Position numbers and translations under genes: made by a program. The notes beneath the pieces were generated by a model. It ran no database searches and had not been told where the DNA came from. It saw only the letters and a program-made list of their open reading frames with translations. A stretch of DNA of 64,000 nt from Apostichopus japonicus (taxonomy: Eukaryota > Echinodermata > Holothuroidea > Aspidochirotida > Stichopodidae), in assembly GCF_037975245.1 (NCBI RefSeq), contig NC_092571.1, positions 4,610,001 to 4,674,000 of the forward strand, given 5' to 3'. Numbering within the stretch: the first letter of the stretch is position 1; every line of letters begins with the position of its first letter. This document shows positions 10,183-20,429 of this stretch, one piece after another.

Positions 10183-10388
10183 GCATTCCAAGAAAGTGGC
10201 CAGAAGAAGACAAGGATATTTTAACTAAACACTTCAAGAAATACATCAAGAGAGGGACCATTCCTGGAAAGGATAAGATTTTAGTATGCATGGAAAATTA
10301 TCCAGCCAATTTTTCAGGAAGGACCTGGAAAAACATTAAGGATTGCATTAGAAACATTTCGTCATCATTAAAACTGCCAAGCATTTAG
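10183..10388 (+). CDS. Terminal exon: conserved C-terminal domain with W-x-EE and R-T-W-K-x-I-K motifs
   Basis: Acceptor TTTCTCTCTTTAAAAG. One base from the previous exon completes a Gly codon, then 67 further codons run to TAG at 10386-10388. In order the peptide shows KWPEED, then KHFKKYIKRGTIPGKDK, a cysteine (LVCMENYP), and GRTWKNIKDCIRNIS near the end. This order (Trp-Glu-Glu, His-Phe-x-x-x-Ile, Gly-x-x-Pro-Gly-Lys, Cys, Arg-x-Trp-x-x-Ile-Lys-x-x-x-x-Asn) matches, from memory, a roughly 60-residue C-terminal domain of many uncharacterised fish and invertebrate proteins, some with zinc fingers. The spacing of the aromatic residues recalls a SANT/Myb-like fold, but that is inference. Its function is unknown. 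The six predicted exons together give 249 residues of a protein whose start is not visible. I found no AATAAA between the stop and the satellite that begins about 40 bases later. Confidence 0.75.
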
Positions 10389-10565
10389 ACGCGACATTTT
10401 TTAATTTTTTGGCTTTGTGTAGATGCCAAAGTATAAGTATTTTCCTAGAGTGGCAATGGTTTATTAGAGAATACTGAGTACACTTTTTGAGTACAATATC
10501 TGCTATCTTTCTGCTACATTTTTTCTGTTGAGAAAATAGTCCAGAATTGTGTCTGAGAGTTTGTG

Positions 10566-10586
10566 GAGGGGGGGGGGGGGCGGGGA
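10566..10586 (+). repeat. G-rich tract in a diverged satellite A monomer
   Basis: A near-continuous guanine run, broken only by a single C near its end, occupies the position of the GGTGGGGGCAC block of other monomers. Comparable tracts occur at about 11278-11296 and 15675-15693 (GGGGG, GGGGGG and GGGGG separated by single T). They could form G-quadruplexes and their lengths may be unstable. Confidence 0.7.
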
Positions 10587-10668
10587 CATTGGGGACAAGT
10601 ATTATACAAAATTGGGGACAAGCATTATTACAAAATGACAAAAGTCCAGCGTATTTTCATAAAGTGGC

Positions 10669-10689
10669 AATGCCAGCTGCACTGGCATT
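10669..10689. repeat. Hairpin in satellite A monomer: 8-bp stem, 5-base loop
   Basis: AATGCCAG, loop CTGCA, then CTGGCATT, a perfect inverted repeat. The same hairpin is at 11057-11077. At 10797-10817 the stem is intact with a changed loop (CTTCT). At 12420-12440 the innermost pair has changed on both sides (AATGCCAA and TTGGCATT) so the stem still pairs. In the most abundant core variants one arm is mutated and the stem is weaker. Confidence 0.75.
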
Positions 10690-11339
10690 ATTAGAGAATA
10701 CTGAGTACAGAGAATATACAGTTATGCATTAAGCATATACACATTCCACCATATTTGTACAAAATGACAAAGTCCAGAGTAATTTCCTAGATTGGCAATG
10801 CCAGCTTCTCTGGCATTATTATAGAATACACAGTAAGGTTTTTTACTGAGTACACTTTCTGTTCCATTTTTTGCTGCAGAAAAAAAGTCCAAAAGTGTGT
10901 CTAATCTGAAGTATGTACCTAGACTGGCTATGCCAGCTTCACTTATAGAAAACACAAGCATTATAGGAGAATATACAGTTTAATGCATTAGGCATATACA
11001 CATTCCACCATCTTTTTACAAAATGACAAAAGTCCAGCATATTTTCATAAAGTGGCAATGCCAGCTGCACTGGCATTATTAGAGAATACTGAGTGCATAT
11101 TCTGAGTACACTTTCTGCTACAATTTTTTGTTCAGAAAAAAAGTCCAGAAGTGTGTCTGATAGATTGATAAATCATTAGAGAATACACAGTTAGGTATTC
11201 ACTGAGTACACTTTCTGCTGCACTTTTGTTTTTGCAGGGAAAAAATGGCCAGCATTGTATCTGATAGCAGGTTGTGGGGAGTGGGGGGGGGGGGGTCATG
11301 AGCATTATATAGAACAATACACAGTTGTGCATTTGGTTT

Positions 11340-11650
11340 TGAAACAACTTTGTTTGTCATGGCTGCACTGCATTGATGTCAAATGGGGTGCCTTTGCCTA
11401 CCTCAGTATTTGAGACAGTGGTCAGATGCTGGGGTATACACTGTAGTCCGTAGGACGGGGACATTAAATGGCGGTCCCGGTAGCAGGAATGGGAGCAAAA
11501 TCACACACCTGCCTCGTTATCCTTTGAACACTTATCGTAAAGAGAAGGCTTGAAATAAGCCGGTGTTCGTCCACGATCTAACACGTATATATGGCCTCAA
11601 ATAAGCTAATGTCAGGCTTCTTCATCTTTGGGTCTCTAAACTAAACTATT
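11340..11650. mobile_element. Foreign segment inside satellite A, probably a dispersed repeat
   Basis: Satellite sequence stops near 11340 and resumes near 11650 (AAGAGCATATACGC...). The roughly 310 bp between is unlike the monomer and more GC-rich. It contains GGGGACATTAAATGGCGG followed by TCCCGG at 11457-11480, whose ends can pair (GGGAC with GTCCC). From memory, GGACRTTAAATGG-type blocks recur as dispersed repeats in several invertebrate genomes, but I cannot name the family. No clear target duplication was found at the borders. Confidence 0.5.
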
Positions 11651-14600
11651 TAACATAAACAAGAGCATATACGCTTTCCATTATTTTTGTACAAATGACA
11701 AAGTCTAAAGTATTTTCCTGGAGTGGCAATGCTAGCTGCATTGGCATTATTGGAGAATATAATTTTTTCAGAAACAAAGTCCAAAAGTGTATCTGATTGT
11801 GTGTGGGTGGGGGCACGATCATTATAGGAGAATATCCAGTAATACATTCCATATGCATTCCATCATCATTGTGCATTGGCATTATTGGAGATTATAATTT
11901 TTTTTTTCTCAGAAATAAAGTCCAAAAGTGTATCTGATTGTGTGTAGGTGGGGGCACTAACTTTATGATAGGAGAATAAACAGTTATGCATTGAGCATAT
12001 TCCACCATCTTTGTACAAAATGACAAAATTCCAAAGTATTTTCCTAGAGTGACAATGTCAGCTGCACTACCATTATTGGAGAATATAATTTTTTTGGAAA
12101 AAAAGTCCAAAATTGTATCTGATTGTGTGTGGGTGGGGGCACGATCATTATAGGAGAATAAACAGTTATGCATTGAGCATATTCCACCATCTTTGTACAA
12201 AATGACAAAATTCCAAAGTATTTTCCTAGAGTGACAATGCCAGCTGCATGGCATGATTGGAGAATATGATTTTTTGTTTTCAGAATAAAAGTCCAAAAGT
12301 GTATCTAATTGTGCGTAGGTGGGGGCACGAGCATTATAGGAGAATATACAGTTATGCATTGAGCATATTCCACCATCTTTGTACAAATGATAAAGTCCAG
12401 AGTATTTTCCTAGAGTGGCAATGCCAACTGCATTGGCATTATTGGAGAATATAGTTTTTTTCAGAAACAAAGTCCAAAAGTGTATGTGATTGTGTGTGGG
12501 TGGGGGCTCGAGCATTATAGGAGAATAAACAGTTATGCATTGAGCATATTCCACCATCTTTGTACAAAATGACAAAGTCCCAGAGTATTTTCCTAGAGTG
12601 GCAATACCAGCTGCACTGGCAATAATGGAGAATATAATTTTAATTCAGAAAAAAAGTCCAAAAGTGTATCTAATTGTGCATAGGTGGGGCACGATCATTA
12701 TAGGAGAATAAACAGTTATGCATTGAGCATATTCCACCATCTTTGTACAAAATGACAAAATTCCAAAGTATTTTCCTAGAGTGACAATGCCAGCTGCACT
12801 ACCATTATTGGAGAATGTAATTTTTTTGGAAAAAAAGTCCAAAAGTGTATCTAATTGTGCGTAGGTGGGGGCACGATCATTATAGGAGAATATACAGTAA
12901 TGCATTAAGCTTATTTGCATTCCATCATCATTGTGCATTGGCAATAATGGATATTATAATTTTTTTTTTCTTCAGAAATAAAGTCCAAAAGTGTATCTGA
13001 TTGTGTGTAGGTGGGGGCACGAGCATTATAGGAGAATAAACAGTTATGCATTGAGCATATTCCACCATCTTTGTACAAAATGACAAAGTCCAGAGTATTT
13101 TCCTAGAGTGGCAATACCAGCTGCACTGGCAATAATGGAGAATATAATTTTAATTCAGAAAAAAAGTCCAAAAGTGTATCTAATTGTGCGTAGGTGGGGG
13201 CACGAGCATTATAGGAGAATAAACAGTTATGCATTGAGCATATTCCACCATCTTTGTACAAAATGACAAAATTCCAAAGTATTTTCCTAGAGTGACAATG
13301 CCAGCTGCACTACCATTATTGGAGAATATAGTTTATTTTGGAAAAAAAGTCCAAAAGTGTATCTAATTGTGCGTAGGTGGGGGCACGATCATTATAGGAG
13401 AATAAACAGTTATGCATTGAGCATATTTCACCATCTTTGTACAAAATGACAAAGTCCCAGAGTATTTTCCTAGAGTGGCAATACCAGCTGCACTGGCAAT
13501 AATGGAGAATATAATTTTAATTCAGAAAAAAAGTCCAAAAGTGTATCTAATTGTGCGTAGGTGGGGCACGAGCATTATAGGAGAATAAACAGTTATGCAT
13601 TGAGCATATTCCACCATCTTTGTACAAAATGACAAAATTCCAAAGTATTTTCCTAGAGTGACAATGCCAGCTGCACTACCATTATTGGAGAATATAATTT
13701 TTTTGGAAAAAAAGTCCAAAAGTGTATCTAATTGTGCGTAGGTGGGGCACGATCATTATAGGAGAATATACAGAAATGCATTAAGCTTATTTGCATTCCA
13801 TCATCATTGTGCATTGGCAATATTGGATATTATAAAAAAAAAAATCTTCAGAAATAAAGTCCAAAAGTGTATCTGATTGTGTGTAGGTGGGGGCACGAGC
13901 ATTATAGGAGAATAAACAGTTATGCATTGAGCATATTCCACCATCTTTGTACAAAATGACAAAGTCCAGAGTATTTTCCTAGAGTGGCAATACCAGCTGC
14001 ACTGGCAATAATGGAGAATATAATTTTAATTCAGAAAAAAAGTCCAAAAGTGTATCTAATTGTGCGTAGGTAGGGGCACGAGCATTATAGGAGAATAAAC
14101 AGTAATGCATTGAGCATATTCCACCATCTTTGTACAAAATGACAAAATTCCAAAGTATTTTCCTAGAGTGACAATGCCAGCTGCACTACCATTATTGGAG
14201 AATATAATTTTTTTTGGAAAAAAAGTCCAAAAGTGTATCTAATTGTGCGTAGGTGGGGGCACGATCATTATAGGAGAATAAACAGTTATGCATTGAGCAT
14301 ATTCCACCATCTTTGTACCAAATGACAAAGTCCCAGAGTATTTTCCTAGAGTGGCAATTCCAGCTGCACTGGCAATAATGGAGAATATAATTTTAATTCA
14401 GAAAAAAAGTCCAAAAGTGTATCTAATTGTGTGTGGGTGGGGGCACGAGCATTATAGGAGAATAAACAGTTATGCATTGAGCATACTCCACCATCTTTGT
14501 ACAAAATGACAAAATTCCAAAGTATTTTTCTAGAGTGACAATGCCAGCTGCACTACCATTATTGGAGAATATAATTTTTTTGGAAAAAAAGTCCAAAAGT

Positions 14601-15835
14601 GTATCTAATTGTGCGTAGGTGGGGCACGAGCATTATAGGAGAATAAACAGTTATGCATTGAGCATATTCCACCATCTTTGTACAAAATGACAAAATTCCA
14701 AAGTATTTTCCTAGAGTGACAATGCCAGCTGCACTACCATTATTGGAGAATATAATTTTTTTGGAAAAAAAGTCCAAAAGTGTATCTAATTGTGCGTAGG
14801 TGGGGGCACGATCATTATAGGAGAATATACAGTAATGCATTAAGCTTATTTGCATTCCATCATCATTGTGCATTGGCAATATTGGATATTATAAAAAAAA
14901 AAATCTTCAGAAATAAAGTCCAAAAGTGTATCTGATTGTGTGTAGGTGGGGGCACGAGCATTATAGGAGAATAAACAGTTATGCATTGAGCATATTCCAC
15001 CATCTTTGTACCAAATGACAAAGTCCCAGAGTATTTTCCTAGAGTGGCAATTCTAGCTGCACTGGCAATAATGGAGAATATAATTTTAATTCAGAAAAAA
15101 AGTCCAAAAGTGTATCTAATTGTGTGTGGGTGGGGGCACGAGCATTATAGGAGAATAAACAGTTATGCATTGAGCATACTCCACCATCTTTGTACAAAAT
15201 GACAAAATTCCAAAGTATTTTTCTAGAGTGACAATGCCAGCTGCACTACCATTATTGGAGAATATAATTTTTTTGGAAAAAAAGTCCAAAAGTGTATCTA
15301 ATTGTGCGTAGGTGGGGGCACGATCATTATAGGAGAATATACAGTAATGCATTAAGCTTATATGCATTCCATCATCATTGTGCATTGGCATTATTGGAGA
15401 TTATAATTTTGCATTGAGCATATTCCACTATCTTTGGGGAGGAGGGTGGGGGACACGAGCATTATAGAAAATACACAGTTCTGTATTGAACATAAGCATA
15501 TATGCTTTCCATTATTTTTGTACAAAATAACAAAGTCCAAAGTAGTTTCCTAGAGTGACAATGCCAGCTTCACTTGCATTATCCGAGAATACACAGTTAG
15601 GTATTCACTGAGTACACTTTCTGCTACAATTTTTTGGCAGAAAAGATCCAAATCGTGTCTGATAATGGGTGATGTGGGGGTGGGGGGTGGGGGAAATGAG
15701 CATTATAGGAGAATACACAGTTCGGCATTGAACATAAGCATATGCTTTACATTATTTTTGTACAAAATAACAAAGTCCAGAGTATTTTCCTACATTGGCA
15801 ATGCCAGCTTCACTTATAGAAAACACAGGTATTGC

Positions 15836-18017
15836 TGTATTTTGCTTCATTTTCCCCTGTAACACAAAGAGTACAATGTTTTTCACATTTGTTATTATGG
15901 TTATTATTAGTTATCACTTGTTTGTATTTGCTATTATCAGTTATTTTGGTTTTTATTGAACATAATTGAATATATAATTGAAATATATTTAACATGTGTG
16001 CAAAGTAGTTACCACTTCTTTAATGCTTTGTTGTCATCTTTCTATCTCTCAAATGTGTTGAGCTGCTAAGCTATTTATGCTAATTCAAGATTCACTTTGC
16101 AACACTGTGTTTGCAACACTGTAAAAGTGTTTAATGTAACAAAGTTAACTGTTATTATTTCTATGTGGTTTTCTGAGTCAAAAATAATTTTGCAGCCGCT
16201 CCATTTCTGAACCTTTTATTCTGAAACTAGTACTATGTATTTATGATGAAGCAAAAAGAAGTTACTATTTGGAGTTGATAAATCTGTTCTTTTCTATGAC
16301 TCTTACACGGTTTTAGGGATCAAATGGCCCAAATCGGGCTCAAACACAGTCTTCATGAACAATATGTGTAACTTCATTTCTATGGTTACTCAAACACATG
16401 TTTACCTGCTCGACTTCAGTTGCCCAATCAGATCATATGAACAACTGAAACAAATGTCTACAGGAATTCTGTACACATGGATTATCTGTGAATTCCTCAA
16501 ATTGCTTTCTGGGATAGCTGACGCATTTGTATCATGCAACCGGTGTCAAAGCTCAACCTCGTAATATTTCAACCAAGTTAGTGTACAAAATGTTAAAACG
16601 AAGTGGACTGACAGTATAAATTGAAACATTTCATCATATGGGCTATTTTTTAAAAGTGTGCTTATATTTTTGCCCCTAACCCCTAAATAATTCATCAGGG
16701 CAATGCAGTGTTTGCAATTCCCACATCTGGCTGTGCAATCCCACAAAGAACATTTGTCTGCTGAGGAAATGCCCGAACTCTTTTCTTGCATATATGCAAT
16801 TACTTAATGAGCAACTGATCCACTTGTTCATTAGCCTATATACACATAAAATTTTTTGAAAATTGATCAGTCACACAGAAATACGTCTTAGAAGAAAAGA
16901 AGCTTGTTTACATATCTTCTAGTATGGTTAGAAAATTAGACCTCGTTTCTTTAAAATTGGCAACACAATACTTAAGTTCAAGACATAATTAGGTGTAATA
17001 ACTTTCCCATTCTGAAATACTGTCCAAACTAGTAATGGAGAAACATTTGCAGGAATTTAATGTCTCATAAATGATAACAAGACTGAAGTGAACAAAGCTT
17101 TTCAAGAAGACAATTACATTTACAGCACAACATCAGACTGATGATAAATAACGTTCAGTGATTTTGTATTATAGAATATTGAGAATCTGCAGCAATTGCT
17201 ACTATGTTTCCATAAATTGTTTAACAGTCCCATTCAGGGTTTGCCAAATTTAAACTTTGACCATCCCAGTTTATTGCACTGAAATGTCAGTGAAAATAAC
17301 ACATTTCTGTGCATTTTTCATATCAATAGTCATTAGCTTTATTGAGTTATCTGTCGTTAAAAATACTGAACTGAATAAATGCTGCCATAATTTTTAAGGA
17401 GGGTGTAGATTCTACAAACTTCGATCAATATATGCAAGTCCCGCCAAACAGATCACCCGCCAATCAAATCTCTCTGTGTTGTTTATGACCGTTATAAACC
17501 TAGGCCTTTACTATCACTTTCATGTTTAAGCTGTTCCTTCTCTTGAAAGGTATCTTTCTATCGGTTTTACCGATGTAGCTTGCAAATTGTGTAATTTGCT
17601 TCCATTGCAATGAATACGCAGGTGATTTCAGACGTTTCCTCCGTGGAATTTTAAATAGTGTTCGATACGAATGGGACTGCATTGAAGACTATTTTGTTTA
17701 CATTTGTGTAATGAACCTTACTAAAATAGGCAGTCGCAGTGATATTAGGGTAAATCGATACCGCCATAAGGGCAACAGAAATATTTCTTTCGATTGTGAC
17801 AGCTTTTCTCCATATACCCACCTGGTCAGAGTGAATTTAGGTTAACAAACATTGAATCTACTTCGGAAGTTTGTTCTCAGAAATTCATAAGCAAACTGTG
17901 AATTGGACTTTAATTTGATATTACCAATTGTAAGCCTGAATTGAAATACGATAGGCATGCAGATAGATAATACTGTTCAGTAAAATTAATTCCCAGAGAA
18001 AAGTTGTTTGACACAAG
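15836..18017. other. Non-coding stretch, nothing recognised
   Basis: Unique AT-rich DNA after satellite A. Open frames are at most 81 codons and show no family resemblance or plausible splice context. A slightly GC-richer patch at about 17400-17500 has two CCAATCA-like or CCGCCAA sequences, but without a gene beside it I do not call a promoter. Confidence 0.45.
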
Positions 18018-18044
18018 CAGGGAGCTGCTAGTAGCAGCTCCCTG
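18018..18044. mobile_element. 27-bp palindromic mini-element with flanking 7-bp direct repeats, copy 2
   Basis: CAGGGAGCTGCTA, a single G, then the exact reverse complement TAGCAGCTCCCTG. It is bounded on the left by ACACAAG (18011-18017) and on the right by the same ACACAAG (18045-18051); with one ambiguous G the direct repeat can be read as 8 bp (GACACAAG). A palindrome between identical short direct repeats is what transposition with target duplication leaves. The element appears to be nothing but two inverted termini. The CAGGG ends and 7-8-bp duplication fit hAT-type transposition, which is inference. Confidence 0.7.
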
Positions 18045-18107
18045 ACACAAGTACTGTCCACTGCCACACAGTAATACCTAATAAAGTAAAACATGATACC
18101 CTCCCAC

Positions 18108-18139
18108 CAGGGAGCTGCTACTCTAACAGCAGCTCCCTG
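18108..18139. mobile_element. 32-bp palindromic mini-element with flanking 7-bp direct repeats, copy 3
   Basis: Arm CAGGGAGCTGCT, loop ACTCTAAC, then the exact reverse-complement arm. It is flanked by CTCCCAC on the left (18101-18107) and CTCCCAC on the right (18140-18146). It shares both arms with the copy 64 bases upstream but has a different loop and a different flanking repeat, so the two look like separate insertions and not one local duplication. The flank is itself C-rich and slightly repetitive, which weakens the target-duplication argument a little. Confidence 0.68.
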
Positions 18140-19353
18140 CTCCCACCCTCACCCTTCTGCCAATCAAGGTAGGCCATGTGTAGTTAATTTGAATCCCCTT
18201 GCCTACTGAAATAAAGGACTGAAGTCTTTGTGTTTCAGCTAATAAAAGACCTTGGCAGAAAGCTAATCCACCATGAAAGGGTCAATTACTTCCCCTAAGG
18301 CAGCTTTAATTGCTGTGTGTCCTTATGTGAGGACATTGCTACCTTCTATATGTGCAATATCAACAAACTGAGTTAAGCCACATTTGATTGTAACTTTGTG
18401 ACTCTTTCAGCTCAAGCTTTTGAATGCCATAAGTTCTATAGGATCTCTGATTGGTCCTTCCTTGGTAGGCATGTACAGGGCAAACAAATGAGAACAGGGG
18501 ATTCATGAAATAAGAAGAATGCAGTATCGTTGTGAAGAACTCATCACCCCCAGTACCACTGTGGATACTGTTGATAGACTTGTTTTACATGCAATTTTTA
18601 AGCACATTTCTAGTTATTAACTCTCACTATTTATTCCCATAGCTACTTTCAGATGAAATTGTTAATACTGGTGGATCCTGGGGGCCACAAGGGGGCTTAG
18701 CATACTAAAAAACTACCAAATTTATAGAAAATTCAAAACTCTCTTAAATGCAGCAACTTTCCAAGGGGGAAGGATTGTCCCGTTCTCTGAGACCCCTCTT
18801 CAGGATCATGGGTAGATACCCGCCACCCCCGCCCTCCCGAGGGCAATCAAAATAACTTAAAAAGAATTTTGATTTTGGACTTAACATATTACCAGTTTGC
18901 ATGTAGGAACCCTGAAAATTATTTCTTAAACAGTTCTGGGGGGGGGGCGGTTCCTGCCCCTATGCCCCTCTACCAGTACCTGATCACTATCACTTCATTT
19001 TGGTCTTTTCCAAACGTGAATTCTGGAACCACTGATACCAGGAGCCCTATTAGAAGTGGCCCAATAAATGGGGATTGTGATTATAAAGGAGGCAGTGAGG
19101 CCTTGGCCCCAACACTGGTCGGTTGAGGGAAAATCACTTTCAACAGTTGGATAAAAAATATTCACCGGTGGAGGAGGGGGGAGCATGGGCTGAGGTAATT
19201 ATTTTCTGGATATTCGATTTCATATTCCGCATTACAAACACAACCATTCCCAACGATCTAATTTGCCAAATTTAATGGGTGGAAATTATGCCCCGCCAAA
19301 ATGTCATATTTAAGGCGCATTTTGTGGTCCATAGCATGGGACTCTCATGCAGA

Positions 19354-19762
19354 GACTGTTGCATTATTGCCACTAGTCTCCGGTTGGCTACATGAAGTTT
19401 TCCTTGTTCTCTCTAACCTAGGTAAGATTGTCCTCAATTTCTACCTTTTGATCAAATTAGGTAATAATAAGCGAACCATAAATGTCTTGAGATCTTAAAT
19501 GTGCTGGTTTTCTGCTGGTGTATATACTAAATGGTTAGCGAGGCCACAGCTGTGGGGTAATTTTGAGTGATGTCACAATTGACGTCACTTCGGGATTCCC
19601 CCAAATTGTTTCGTCCAGCTGCTACAGTTTGGCATACTTTGTATGTATGTCTTGGCCACATTTTACCATACTTCGTTTCTATGATCCAATACTGAAACAA
19701 ACTGTCGCATTATTGCCATTAGTCACTGTTATTTGAAGATTTCCTTGTTCTCTCTCCCGTAG
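19354..19762 (+). repeat. Two diverged direct copies of a 65-bp segment
   Basis: 19354-19421 and 19701-19762 share ACTGTYGCATTATTGCCA, then YTAGTC, GAAG, and TTTCCTTGTTCTCTCT, in the same order and spacing, about 347 bp apart. The intervening DNA is not obviously repeated. This may be a pair of fragments of one dispersed repeat. Confidence 0.6.
19566..19589. promoter_or_regulatory. CRE-like palindrome within a 24-bp imperfect inverted repeat
   Basis: TGACGTCA (19580-19587) is the full palindromic CREB/ATF consensus. It forms the right half of an imperfect inverted repeat whose left half reads AGTGATGTCACA. There is no gene or start site next to it, so regulatory use is only a possibility; an 8-base match is expected by chance about once in 65 kb. 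Confidence 0.3.
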
Positions 19763-20429
19763 TGTCCTGACGTAGGAATACGCATCTGGCTGTTTGATGC
19801 AGGGTTTGTTGCAATTAATACGCAATTCATTCTGTTATGTGTAATTATCACTATCTCGATATTCAACAATTTCAGTTGATACTATGGTCTTGTACATTTA
19901 TCAGAAGCCTTCCTTTGATTATGGCAGATTTGCTGCGGAAAAGTGAAGAAGCCAATCAGGTTTGTCAAATGGGCTCATTTCCCCCAATATGGTATCCAAG
20001 CCCTCCATCCTCCAGTGAACTATCACTTGGTCTTAGATTGTTTTCTACAATGCAAGACGCATGACGTAGTATCATTGCCAAAACCTACATATAACATATT
20101 TCAATCAGAGTTGGCCTTGAATTTATTCCTCCACATGCCCTTTTTCCATAACACTCCACAGGATTTCTTGGTTTCTTCAAAGAAGTAGAATTTTGTTCTT
20201 TTCTCTGCGCAACTTACGTGATGTGTACTTAAGCATGCTATCTCATACAGCATGAGAGTAGCTAAACCAATTGTCATAACACAACTGCAGATTGCCAAAG
20301 CATAAAGTAAATATTTTTCTGACTTAAGCTACATGTCCGAGTGAGGAGGAGATCGATTTTTTTTTGTCAAATTTGGCTCTAATGTGGAATGGCCCATGAA
20401 GTCATCTCCAGTTAATACTTTATTTATCA

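Larger units (their letters stand above)
10425..15835. repeat. Satellite A: about 183-bp tandem repeat with higher-order structure
   Basis: The marker TTTTCCTAGAGT recurs at about 12041, 12221, 12404, 12588 and 12771, a spacing of 180-184 bp. Each monomer has, in order: TTCCTAGAGTGGCAATGCC, a GCTGCA hairpin core, GGAGAATATAAT, AAAAAGTCCAAAAGTGTATC, a GTAGGTGGGGGCACGA block, ATTATAGGAGAAT, CAGTTATGCATTGAGCATA and CCACCATCTTTGTACAAAATG. Three variants are distinguishable from about 12.0 to 15.4 kb: one with CACTACCATTATTGG, one with CACTGGCAATAATGG, and a shorter one (about 150 bp) with GCATTAAGCTTAT. The short type lies near 12895, 13775, 14830 and 15350, so blocks of two to five monomers are the unit of recent spread. 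Monomers at both flanks (10425-11340 and 15400-15835) are diverged. The period is a multiple of three, which keeps false reading frames open on the minus strand (up to 227 codons at 11892-12575). Confidence 0.9.

Noticed and set aside
11892-12575. A 227-codon minus-strand open frame with a repeating peptide
   Set aside because: It translates satellite A. The period of about 183 bp is divisible by three, so any stop-free monomer gives a long false frame. No start context or family resemblance.
18869-19186. Overlapping open frames on both strands
   Set aside because: Short, proline- and glycine-biased because of C/G-rich tracts, with no splice context or recognised family.
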